Source: Sporosarcina sp. 6E9
Lineage (GTDB): Bacteria > Bacillota > Bacilli > Bacillales_A > Planococcaceae
Assembly: GCF_017921835.1 (NCBI RefSeq)
Contig: NZ_JAGEMN010000002.1
Span: 186,001-250,000, forward strand
DNA length: 64,000 nt
Direction of reading: 5' to 3'
Shown piece by piece: positions 42,577 to 50,610 of the stretch. A program made the position numbers and the translations under genes. Within the stretch, counting starts at the first letter, position 1. Every line of letters begins with the position of its first letter. The notes under the pieces are model-generated. The model searched no databases, was not told where the DNA came from, and saw only the letters and a list, made by a program, of their open reading frames with translations.

Positions 42577-43120
42577 TGACGCCCGCCCCCTTCCGCTCAT
42601 CTTCTAGCAATATTTTCTCGAGTTGTTTTAAACCCCTTGAGATCCAAGTTTTCACCGTACCCAGAGGGATTTCCAACGCTAAAGCAATTTCCGCGTACTG
42701 CAAGTCTTGGTAAAAGCGTAAATACAAAACCATTCGATAATCAGGCGACAATTGTTCCAAAGAGTCAATCATCCATTGACGTTCAAGCTGACGATCAATA
42801 ATATGATGAATCTTCCCATGTCCTTCCACGATTCTATCTGTAGAATACTCTTTTTTTGTAGAAGCTTTACGCCAATAATCCCGACAACAATTTGTCGCGA
42901 TTTTATACATCCAAGGTTTAAAGGAATCAGGAATATACCCTTTTTGCCCCTGCTGATAAATCTTCATAAACGTATCCTGAACAATGTCTTCGGCTAGTTT
43001 TTCATCCTTCAGCAATCGGTACACATAGCCATACAGAGGTTTATGATACCGGAAAACAAGCGTGTCTAATGCCGTGTCATTCCCGAATGATAATTGGCGC
43101 ATATAATCTTCATCTTGCAT
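42569..43120 (-). CDS. ECF-type RNA polymerase sigma factor
   Basis: A 183-residue ECF sigma factor. Region 2 shows DEKLAEDIVQDTFMKIYQQ and PWMYKIATNCCRDYWRK; region 4 shows YAEIALALEIPLGTVKTWIS, the DNA-binding helix-turn-helix. It lies between two ABC transporter gene sets and overlaps the next gene by 8 bases. A possible ECF promoter precedes the first gene of the operon, so it may control its own transporter genes. Confidence 0.93.
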   Translation of the reverse strand: MQDEDYMRQLSFGNDTALDTLVFRYHKPLYGYVYRLLKDEKLAEDIVQDTFMKIYQQGQKGYIPDSFKPWMYKIATNCCRDYWRKASTKKEYSTDRIVEGHGKIHHIIDRQLERQWMIDSLEQLSPDYRMVLYLRFYQDLQYAEIALALEIPLGTVKTWISRGLKQLEKILLEDERKGAGVNE

Positions 43121-43138
43121 TCCTATCCCTCCGTATTC

Positions 43139-43822
43139 TTATACCGTCTTCCGATTAAATTGTAGTATTGCGATCCCCGTTAATAAAACGCCAATCCCCA
43201 TATAAAATAATCGATTGTAAAGAATCCAATGATTTTCATTCGCGAAAAATCCAGTTTCACCCTTCACAAACGTATAAACACTACCATACTTAATTAATAT
43301 CACATTTAAATCCCCTAAAAACAGCCCACCAAATTCATAAAACATCCAAAATAGAATCCCCGCCAATAAACCACCAACTGAATGATTGGCAATGACTGTG
43401 CCTGCAACTACTAATCCAGCAACTGCGATATAAATGGGAATTGTAAACGCCAGGCTCTGCCAAATAAAAAACCCCATGATTGAAGTCAAACTTAATGTTA
43501 CGACAATTAGTAAACCGATAAAAATAACCGTTGAAAATAGGAGCCTTTCTAAAAGAAACTTCCACCTAGCAATTGGATAAGTAATTACCTGCATATGAAA
43601 CTTCGAATCAAAATCAATCGACAAGCACCACTGTAAAATGACCACGAACCAAATCGGTGCCGCCTCTTCATAAAAAATACTCAATAAGTCTTCAACTGTA
43701 TAGGACCCTTGATTATAAATCACTATCGCTACAATTGGAATCAGTAGCATCACACAAATTGAATATACTGATGTAAACCATAGCTTCAAAATCAGTCGAA
43801 GTCGAATCAAGCCCCCGCTCAT
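43139..43822 (-). CDS. ABC-2 type permease subunit
   Basis: A 227-residue protein with six membrane helices (SVYSICVMLLIPIVAIVIY; LLVVVTLSLTS-type helix near 110; MGIGVLLTGIAILQF at the end). It overlaps the larger permease gene by 4 bases and probably forms a heteromeric channel with it and the first ATPase. Substrate unknown. Confidence 0.8.
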   Translation of the reverse strand: MSGGLIRLRLILKLWFTSVYSICVMLLIPIVAIVIYNQGSYTVEDLLSIFYEEAAPIWFVVILQWCLSIDFDSKFHMQVITYPIARWKFLLERLLFSTVIFIGLLIVVTLSLTSIMGFFIWQSLAFTIPIYIAVAGLVVAGTVIANHSVGGLLAGILFWMFYEFGGLFLGDLNVILIKYGSVYTFVKGETGFFANENHWILYNRLFYMGIGVLLTGIAILQFNRKTV

Positions 43823-45948
43823 AAACTTGAATCTCTTTCGTATAATCGCAAAGCTTTTTCGATGTCGAATTCGGTTTTGTCTTCTAATTGGGCATATTGG
43901 CGATACAAAAATTTAATGACATCGTTCAATTTCCCTCGTTCATCATAATTAGCCAGAGCTTCCACCAGCTCCGTCTCTTCCATCGGCGTAACCATCGGGC
44001 TGTACCACTTCTTAAAACTGCCCTCATCTGAAATTGAACTTAAAATGGACCATTCAACTAGTTCATTCAGTAGATGTAAATCAGTGCTTCTATCCCATCT
44101 CAAATTTTCTTTCATAAGATATTCGAGTGCCTGATAGGCAATCGTCGACTCCCTCATATCCCCAAGGAAATCAGTTCCCCACACAAGAAATTCCTGACTA
44201 GGCGTATACTGCGCAAGATGGGAATGCCCATCATTTAAAATATAAATCACTTCAGGAGTGATTGGAACTTCCAACCAATCCTCAACAAACTTCCAAGTTT
44301 TTTGATATTCACGGATTGTTTCTCTAGCACCTCTTACTATTTCCGGGTGTCCAACAACTCGAATTTGGTCGACCATCGTTTCTTTTATATTTCCACCGAC
44401 TAAAGACAAACCATATTGAGAAGTTCCTTGATAGAGGCCAGCTTCAACATTTGGAATTGATAAAGAAAGCGGAATTTCATGATTCTCATTTATAATTTCT
44501 ACAGTGAATTCTGTAGGAAAACCCTCTACAAGTCTTCCATTCCTTTGTTCAAATTGCACAAAGCGCTTATCATGCTCATGCGCAATCACCAATTGCCGTT
44601 CTCCAATAAGTGGATACCAGCCCGCTTCTTTCGGAAGGTACACTCTATTGTTTTGAATAAATGAATGTTCAATGTAGCCATCGTCACGGTATTGCAGTAT
44701 GTTCCCGTGATAATTTAAACTTAAATTGAATTCATCGCCTGGTTCAAGCAATTTTTCATGATGTACAGTAACCAAATCCCCTTCACGTGAACATGTAACT
44801 TCTGCAAATTCACTACTGCAGTTTGACACTTCAAGTTCATGATACAAAGTCAGGTAGACCTCATTTGTTGGTTCATCGCCATTATGCTTGATAGTCAAAT
44901 TGCTCTTCACATCGATTTGATTATCAGGTTGTAGTTGAATAGCTAAATCAGTACGCTTCATTGAAAATTCATATTTCGTATGATCAAGATAGGCATCATA
45001 ATAGGAATTCGCCCACTTCCAATAATCTTCTTCATCCCCTTCAAACTCTTTCGCATACTTCTGGCCAGTGGTGATAAACTGTTCCAACGCTTGATTGTAT
45101 TGCCCATAGCGAATACCGCCTAACAGAAGTGTCGGAATCACAAGGATTATTATTAAAATAGGAACGACCTTTTTTTCCTTCTGTATCCTCCGGTTTGAAC
45201 GGAAGATCAATAATGTCAAAAGAATTAGGATAACTCCAAAAAGTAAAACGACGGCTTGATGCAATATCGCACTTCCAAACACCCGATCAATTCCCCAAAT
45301 TCCTTCATAAGGCGACTCGATAAACATATAGTCAAACGGTGTCAATAAGTGTAACCTTGGATTATCAAACGTTAAAGCAACGCCAGTATAATCAAAAGGT
45401 AGCCCCAAAGAGAGGACTAAAATAGCTGGAATAGCGAGATAAGCAAACATGTTTTTCATGAAGATTCCAAATAAAAAACCAAATGAAATCAATAAAAAGA
45501 ATGCACCTTCCATTTGAACAAATAAATAGAAGACATTTTTAGCTAAATCACCGACTGCCATCTTTCCACTCAAAAACCAACCCGCTTGAATAAGTATGGT
45601 GATGAGTGTAATAGAAAGACCATACAATTGCGCAACCAACCATTTCCCCAATATCCATTCGACATTTTTCACCTGATAAGTTGCGACTAAATGTTCAAAT
45701 TCACTTTCCCGATCTTTCCCCGCCATATAAACAGCTAGTAAGCCTATGATTAATAAATTCAACATGGTCATCCAGATAAATCCACTATAAAATGCTGCTG
45801 CTCGCTCCCTAAAATGCAACCCTTGAATTTCATAAGAAACTACGATGTATCCCCAACCCAATAAATTTACAATCAAAGGTAGGGCGATAAATTTATTACG
45901 GAGTAGCAGCAATAATTCAGTGCAGAAAATCGTTTTTAACACACTCAT
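43819..45948 (-). CDS. ABC-2 permease fused to an M1-peptidase-like extracytoplasmic domain
   Basis: A 709-residue protein. Residues 1-270 hold about six membrane helices of an ABC-2 permease; a further helix (VVPILIIILVIPTLLLGG) leads to an extracytoplasmic part of about 420 residues. That part has a beta-rich N-terminal half (NEVYLTLYHELEVSNCSSEF) and a helical C-terminal half, an arrangement known from permease/M1-aminopeptidase fusions. The zinc motif HExxH of M1 enzymes is absent; the equivalent place reads ESTIAYQALEYLM near residue 596. It is thus probably a binding rather than a catalytic domain. Coupled by 4-base overlaps to both neighbours. Confidence 0.78.
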   Translation of the reverse strand: MSVLKTIFCTELLLLLRNKFIALPLIVNLLGWGYIVVSYEIQGLHFRERAAAFYSGFIWMTMLNLLIIGLLAVYMAGKDRESEFEHLVATYQVKNVEWILGKWLVAQLYGLSITLITILIQAGWFLSGKMAVGDLAKNVFYLFVQMEGAFFLLISFGFLFGIFMKNMFAYLAIPAILVLSLGLPFDYTGVALTFDNPRLHLLTPFDYMFIESPYEGIWGIDRVFGSAILHQAVVLLFGVILILLTLLIFRSNRRIQKEKKVVPILIIILVIPTLLLGGIRYGQYNQALEQFITTGQKYAKEFEGDEEDYWKWANSYYDAYLDHTKYEFSMKRTDLAIQLQPDNQIDVKSNLTIKHNGDEPTNEVYLTLYHELEVSNCSSEFAEVTCSREGDLVTVHHEKLLEPGDEFNLSLNYHGNILQYRDDGYIEHSFIQNNRVYLPKEAGWYPLIGERQLVIAHEHDKRFVQFEQRNGRLVEGFPTEFTVEIINENHEIPLSLSIPNVEAGLYQGTSQYGLSLVGGNIKETMVDQIRVVGHPEIVRGARETIREYQKTWKFVEDWLEVPITPEVIYILNDGHSHLAQYTPSQEFLVWGTDFLGDMRESTIAYQALEYLMKENLRWDRSTDLHLLNELVEWSILSSISDEGSFKKWYSPMVTPMEETELVEALANYDERGKLNDVIKFLYRQYAQLEDKTEFDIEKALRLYERDSSL

Positions 45949-46820
45949 TTATTCACCCCATTAATAACCGCCATATACCCATCTTCAATCGTCGGCTGCA
46001 CCGCTACGGCATGCTCATTCGGCGAGGTTTCTGCAATTATCCTAAAAACAACATTACTTTTTTCCCTTCGACTTGAAATAATGGCGTATTCTTTTTCCAC
46101 AATGTCGTAGTCGGAATAAGGCACGGATAACTCCCAAACATAGTTTACAGCTTGGGTCGCTAGTGATTCGGTCGTACCATGAAAAAGCACTTCCCCATTA
46201 TTCAACACAGCAACTTTTTCACAGCTCGATTCAATATCGCTAATAATATGAGTGGATAAAATAATGGTATGATTTTTACTCAATTTTTCAATGACATTAC
46301 GAAATCGAATACGCTCGGATGGATCTAGTCCCGCAGTCGGTTCGTCAAGAATGATTAATTTGGGATTGCCCAACAATGCTTGCGCAATGCCAAGACGCCG
46401 TTTCATGCCGCCTGAATAGCTTTTGATTTTCTTATTCGCATGCAGTTGAAGATTCACCTCATCCAAAAGCCGTTCGACTTGTTCGGCTCGTTCTTTTTTA
46501 TCAATAACACCTTTCATCGACCCAACATAATGTAAAAATTCTTTACCGGTAAATTGCCCTGGCGCATGGAAATGTTGCGGTAAATAACCAAGCAATTCCC
46601 GAACTTTGTCTCCTTCTTTTAAAAGGTTTTGATCATATATCGTTACGTCTCCATCTTCCCAAGGTAGAATCGTACTCAGCACTTTCATTAAAGTGGTCTT
46701 CCCTGCACCATTCGGTCCCAGTAACCCAAATAACCCTGTATCAATTTCAAGATGAACATCTTTTAATACTTGAGTTTTACGGTAAGATTTATTTAATCCT
46801 TCTATTTTTATCGTAGGCAT
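45945..46820 (-). CDS. ABC transporter ATPase (first gene of the ECF sigma operon)
   Basis: A 291-residue ATPase: Walker A GPNGAGKTT near residue 37, Q-loop LGYLPQHF, signature YSGGMKRRLGIAQ, Walker B LIILDEPTAGLDP, and H-loop STHIISD, plus a C-terminal extension of about 75 residues. The start at 46820 follows GGGGGAGAG; the 30-codon upstream extension contains the likely promoter and is rejected. It overlaps the permease gene by 4 bases. The BcrA/NatA-type family usually exports peptides, antibiotics or ions. Confidence 0.92.
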   Translation of the reverse strand: MPTIKIEGLNKSYRKTQVLKDVHLEIDTGLFGLLGPNGAGKTTLMKVLSTILPWEDGDVTIYDQNLLKEGDKVRELLGYLPQHFHAPGQFTGKEFLHYVGSMKGVIDKKERAEQVERLLDEVNLQLHANKKIKSYSGGMKRRLGIAQALLGNPKLIILDEPTAGLDPSERIRFRNVIEKLSKNHTIILSTHIISDIESSCEKVAVLNNGEVLFHGTTESLATQAVNYVWELSVPYSDYDIVEKEYAIISSRREKSNVVFRIIAETSPNEHAVAVQPTIEDGYMAVINGVNK

Positions 46821-46855
46821 AGAACTCTCTCCCCCAAATACATTTCTATTGCTTA

Positions 46856-46882
46856 CACGGATAGACGACGTGGGATGTTTCA
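46856..46882 (-). promoter_or_regulatory. Candidate ECF-type promoter of the transporter/sigma operon
   Basis: Read leftward: TGAAAC (46877-46882), 17-base spacer, CGTG (46856-46859), about 36 bases before the first ATPase start. This matches the general ECF pattern TGAAAC-N16-17-CGTc and suggests autoregulation by the operon's own sigma factor. Confidence 0.5.
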
Positions 46883-47076
46883 CAACATAAACTTTAAACT
46901 TTATTTCCACCGTTCAAAGTAGCCGGAATAGAATATTAGTTATACTACTTTAAAAGGGGTTTTCTTCATGGGGATGTTAAATCTAATTCTTTCAACTAGA
47001 GTAGACGGCGTTTACACACTAGAGAATAAAAAACTAACATATTGATAAACAAAAAAGAGCCGTTTAATTAGCACCT
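46883..47076. other. Intergenic region with a doubtful 25-codon frame
   Basis: A plus-strand ATG at 46968 has AAAAGGGG upstream but opens only 25 codons (ending at about 47045). I see nothing else here. Confidence 0.3.
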
Positions 47077-47121
47077 AAAAAAAGGTTAAGGAAATTGTCA
47101 TTATTTCCTCAACCTTTTTTA
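47077..47121. terminator. Strong hairpin terminator
   Basis: AAAAAAAGGTTAAGGAAAT and ATTTCCTCAACCTTTTTT form a stem of about 17 bp with one mismatch and T runs on both strands. It could end proS transcripts or the doubtful short frame. Confidence 0.75.
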
Positions 47122-47144
47122 CTACTCTTTATTTCATATGAAAT

Positions 47145-47285
47145 CTCTAGAAAATTGCCAGAAAAGGCGAGACTCCTACGGGAATAGCGTCGACCGAAGG
47201 CCCCGCAGGAGCTTGCGACGAGGAGACTGAGGCGATGCCCGTGGAAAGCGAGCCGTTCTGGCGATTTTCGTTTTTTTGAGACAGC
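47145..47285. repeat. Interspersed GC-rich repeat element
   Basis: A non-coding block much richer in GC than its surroundings, with CGAGACTCCTACGGGAATAG, GCCCCGCAGGAGCTTGCGAC and CGTGGAAAGCGAGCCGTTC. Elements of this type occur in many copies between genes in Bacillales genomes. The inverted CTCCTACGGG/CCCGCAGGAG pair allows a hairpin. The 80-codon frame over it is spurious. Confidence 0.7.
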
Positions 47286-47304
47286 CCCACTTTTATAATC
47301 ATCA

Positions 47305-48744
47305 TTAATAAGCTCTGGCAAACCAAACAGTATGCTTCGACTCTTTCTCACAATTAATGCAAGTCGATTTAGTCGTCGGTGGATTAAACGGGATATTACG
47401 TGTTGTAAATTTCGTTTCTTCTTTTACTTGTTCTTCACACGCATCTTTCCCGCACCAACCAGCAAGCACCCATCCAGGGATTTCTCCATTTTCCGCAGAC
47501 TCAGCAATATGTTTCGCTAATTGTTCGAGTGAATCGACATGCGTATGGGAATGTTTTTCACGGAATGCGCGTGCCTTTTCAAGTAAACGAGTTTGCATCG
47601 TATTTAATGCACATTCAACGTAATCCGCTATTGTTGAAAGCGGGGCAGCAACTTTCTCTTCTTCATCACGTGCTTTAATCAGTGCTTCGCTTTTCGCTAA
47701 ATCACGTGGCCCTAATTCGACTCGAATCGGAACACCTTTCAACTCCCATTCATTGAATTTGTAGCCTGGTGATTGATCGGAATCATCTAGGCGTACGCGA
47801 ATTCCTCGGCCTTTTAATTCTACAAAAACTTCATCTAATTTTTCCATGATTTCAGGGTTTTTCTTCCACGGTCCAACTGGTATTAAAACCACTTGTGTCG
47901 GCGCAATCCGTGGTGGTAAGACAAGACCTTGTTCGTCACCATGTGTCATAATGACCGAACCGATTAAACGGGTCGACGTCCCCCAAGAAGTTGTATGAAC
48001 GAATTCATGCTTATTCTCTTTCGTTAAATATTTAATATCAAAGGCCTCGGCAAATTTCGTCCCCAAATAATGCGAAGTGCCCGCTTGAACTGCTTTCCCG
48101 TCCTTCATCATCGCTTCAATCGAATATGTATCAACCGCACCCGCAAAACGTTCGGAAGGGGTTTTTTGTCCATCGTAAACCGGTACTGCCAGTAGCTCCT
48201 CCACCACTTCTTTATAAATGTTCAGCATTTGCATCGTTTCCGCGCGAGCTTCTTCCTCATCTACATGCGCGGTATGTCCTTCCTGCCATAAAAACTCAGA
48301 AGTGCGAATGAAAGGAAGTGTTTTCTTCTCCCAGCGGAAGACGTTCGCCCATTGATTAATTAGGACGGGTAGGTCACGATAGCTTTTGATCCAATCTGAA
48401 TACAGATAGCCAATCATTGTTTCAGATGTTGGTCGAAGTGCCAATCGTTCCTCCAACTTCTCCCCGGCTGCCTCAGTCACCCAAGGAAGCTCTGGTGAGA
48501 AACCTTCGATATGATCCTTTTCTTTTTCAAAAAAGGACTCCGGTATTAACATCGGAAAATACGCATTACGATGCCCCGTTTCTTTAAAGCGTCGGTCCAT
48601 TTCGGCCTGAATATGTTCCCATATTTCATAGCCGTCCGGTTTAAAAGCAATACACCCGCGAACTGGCGTGTAATCCATTAAGTCCGCTTTTTGAATCGTA
48701 TCGATATACCACTTTGAAAAATCATTTTTCTGTAGATTGGTCAT
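47305..48744 (-). CDS. proS: Prolyl-tRNA synthetase, short (ProS type 3/archaeal-like)
   Basis: A 479-residue class II aminoacyl-tRNA synthetase without the editing insertion of the long bacterial form. Motif 2 region VFRWEKKTLPFIRTSEFLWQ and motif 1/2 context LRPTSETMIGY are seen; the C-terminal zinc-type domain ends with STCINCEKESKHTVWFARAY. The start at 48744 follows AAGGAGGGG. A T-box leader with a proline specifier precedes it, so expression responds to uncharged tRNA(Pro). Confidence 0.95.
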   Translation of the reverse strand: MTNLQKNDFSKWYIDTIQKADLMDYTPVRGCIAFKPDGYEIWEHIQAEMDRRFKETGHRNAYFPMLIPESFFEKEKDHIEGFSPELPWVTEAAGEKLEERLALRPTSETMIGYLYSDWIKSYRDLPVLINQWANVFRWEKKTLPFIRTSEFLWQEGHTAHVDEEEARAETMQMLNIYKEVVEELLAVPVYDGQKTPSERFAGAVDTYSIEAMMKDGKAVQAGTSHYLGTKFAEAFDIKYLTKENKHEFVHTTSWGTSTRLIGSVIMTHGDEQGLVLPPRIAPTQVVLIPVGPWKKNPEIMEKLDEVFVELKGRGIRVRLDDSDQSPGYKFNEWELKGVPIRVELGPRDLAKSEALIKARDEEEKVAAPLSTIADYVECALNTMQTRLLEKARAFREKHSHTHVDSLEQLAKHIAESAENGEIPGWVLAGWCGKDACEEQVKEETKFTTRNIPFNPPTTKSTCINCEKESKHTVWFARAY

Positions 48745-48763
48745 AGAATTCCCCTCCTTAAAT

Positions 48764-48990
48764 AATAAAAAGCACAAAGTTGTCCTAATGAAAGGACGTC
48801 TTTGTGCTGGATAGACGTGGTACCACCTTAGTTTAGCTTAACGTTAAAGCCCTCTAAACGTTTGGTAACGAAAACGAATCGGTTATGTTGGCATAACATC
48901 TCAGTGGTAGGTTTCGATAAGATTCGGTGATATAGCTCTCATCTTTCGCTATACTTTCTGTTTCACATTTCTTATTTACTTGGCCACTTC
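48764..48990 (-). ncRNA. T-box leader (proline) of proS
   Basis: The T-box sequence AAGGTGGTACCACG lies at about 48815-48830. A terminator (48771-48808, AGCACAAAG/CTTTGTGCT with a T run at 48764-48770) is placed right before the gene. A Stem I region starts at about 48990 with AGTGG pairing CCACT. The specifier is CCT (48909-48911), a proline codon, followed by A. The antiterminator would form when uncharged tRNA(Pro) binds. A TATAAT-type promoter lies just upstream (about 49010). Confidence 0.9.
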
Positions 48991-49030
48991 TAAGATTTTC
49001 CACAATTATAACAACTCTTCGATTCAATTG

Positions 49031-49531
49031 CTAACTTGAGGTATGAAGCGGCGGTGGAATAATCCATCCCTTTTCCTTATTCATGCGCAATAATTTTGCG
49101 CCAAACATGATTTTATCCTTCAGATATTTAGCGAACATCGCAGCAATATCTTCTCTTAGGCACTGCCCCATTACCTGACAAATCGACACCATTCCTTGCC
49201 CGACATTTATCGATATAGCGCCACTAATTTCTGGATCCATAAATCTTGCGCCAACTGGAATGTCTTCTGCATTGGCTTTTGCTCGACCAGGTAATGCGGG
49301 AGGAGGCGTAATTCCGTTCTCTTGTAAAACACCTTCAAGCTCTTTAACTTCTGATTTCATCGTTTCAATTGCTTCTTCCAGAAGTTTTATTAGATCTTTA
49401 TCCGCTGCGTGGTTAACGAATGCTTCATAACCGCTGATTAAACCATTACTTGCCCCAATATATGCCCATACGCCAATCACTTCGCCGTAATGCATTGGAT
49501 CCTTTTTCGGATTTCCATCCATAATGCCCAT
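49031..49531 (-). CDS. DUF3231-family protein
   Basis: A 166-residue helical protein (HYGEVIGVWAYIGASNGLIS; AISINVGQGMVSICQVMGQC) of the DUF3231 family, one of the CotF/ferritin-like helical-bundle groups in spore-forming Bacilli. The Met at 49531 has AGGAGGA at usual spacing; the first ATG at 49540 directly touches the site. Monocistronic. Function unknown; a spore or stress role is possible from relatives. Confidence 0.8.
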   Translation of the reverse strand: MGIMDGNPKKDPMHYGEVIGVWAYIGASNGLISGYEAFVNHAADKDLIKLLEEAIETMKSEVKELEGVLQENGITPPPALPGRAKANAEDIPVGARFMDPEISGAISINVGQGMVSICQVMGQCLREDIAAMFAKYLKDKIMFGAKLLRMNKEKGWIIPPPLHTSS

Positions 49532-49662
49532 AACTAACATTCCTCCTGTTGATATTTTGCAAAGTTCTATCGTTAAGAGTATGGACGATTAAGGTTTCAT
49601 TATGCAGTGTTTGACTAAATTTTTTCTGAATGACAAAACTTGAAATGAATTTAACGGTATTA

Positions 49663-49713
49663 AAAAAGCTGTCAAGAAAGTCAGTAAAATACTGATTATC
49701 TATGACAGCCTCT
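49663..49713 (-). terminator. Rho-independent terminator
   Basis: Read leftward, AGGCTGTCA... pairs with ...TGACAGCTTTTTT, with an inner CAGT/ACTG stem. It ends the cyclase gene transcript. Confidence 0.75.
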
Positions 49714-49728
49714 ATTTACTTGCTTAGA

Positions 49729-50346
49729 TTATTTTAACCCTTCAAACAATAACACTCTTGCAGGCGATCCATCTGTACCCGTTAATTTAAGTGGTGCTGC
49801 AACCATGAAGTACTCTCCTTGCTCAACTTCCTTCAAACGAAGTCCTTCAATAATAATGATTTTTTCTGCAAATAATGTTTTATGCGTAGGATGGCCCTCT
49901 TGATCCCGTTCGATACCGAGTGTGTCGATTCCAACACCTCTAACACCTAATTCAGCAAGATACTCTGCGCCGTCTTTAGCAAGATAAATAAATTTAAAGT
50001 TAAAAGCATCTTCATATGAGTTTTTCGTTTTCAAAAAGACAAAGTCGCCTTTTTGAATATCAAATTGTTCTAAGTCCTTTTTCGTTATGCCGTCTTCAAC
50101 TTTTGTTAAATCGAATAGTTTACATTGACCTACTAGATCATCCATTGGAACAGATTCAAACGTGTCACCATCTACAACCATGTGGCGCGGCGCATCAATA
50201 TGCGTTCCCGTATGTACATCTAACTCCACCCGTGTTTCAGTGACGTAACCATTCGTTACTGTATTAAATTTCGGTTGTTTTTTGGGGTTATCCTTATAAA
50301 CTGTCATGCCTTCGTAAACTGTTCCTGTGACATCATACATTTTCAT
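49729..50346 (-). CDS. Cyclase/kynurenine formamidase (KynB)-family hydrolase
   Basis: A 205-residue metal-dependent hydrolase. The family signature HTGTHIDAPRHM (HxGTHxDxPxH) near residue 46 supplies the metal ligands; GVRGVGIDTLGIER near 140 is the second conserved segment. Family members hydrolyse N-formylkynurenine or similar amides; no other tryptophan-degradation gene is near, so the substrate is unknown. The ATG at 50346 has GGGATG upstream; the extended frame from 50391 is unlikely. Confidence 0.88.
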   Translation of the reverse strand: MKMYDVTGTVYEGMTVYKDNPKKQPKFNTVTNGYVTETRVELDVHTGTHIDAPRHMVVDGDTFESVPMDDLVGQCKLFDLTKVEDGITKKDLEQFDIQKGDFVFLKTKNSYEDAFNFKFIYLAKDGAEYLAELGVRGVGIDTLGIERDQEGHPTHKTLFAEKIIIIEGLRLKEVEQGEYFMVAAPLKLTGTDGSPARVLLFEGLK

Positions 50347-50610
50347 ATTATCATCCCATTCATTAAGTATTAAATATATGCTTATACACACTATGTTCGC
50401 ATGTTAGCTGTGTTTTTGTCTAGTATAGCTACTTTAGTTGAAAGCTAATTGTTCGAAAAGATGATTTTTTCATCCTTTGAAATTAATTACTTTTTACAAA
50501 TTAGTCATCATTTCTTTTTCATTATGCCAGACAATAGTATACTAAGGGTTATCCTTATTATTATACCTGGCATAAAAATACTGAATGTAAAAAATAGGAG
50601 CGAATTAAAG

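Noticed and set aside
46968-47045. 25-codon plus-strand frame with AAAAGGGG upstream
   Set aside because: Too short to judge, no recognisable pattern and no clear promoter.
47109-47351. 80-codon leftward frame next to proS
   Set aside because: It covers the interspersed repeat and the hairpin terminator; composition is repeat-derived, not coding.
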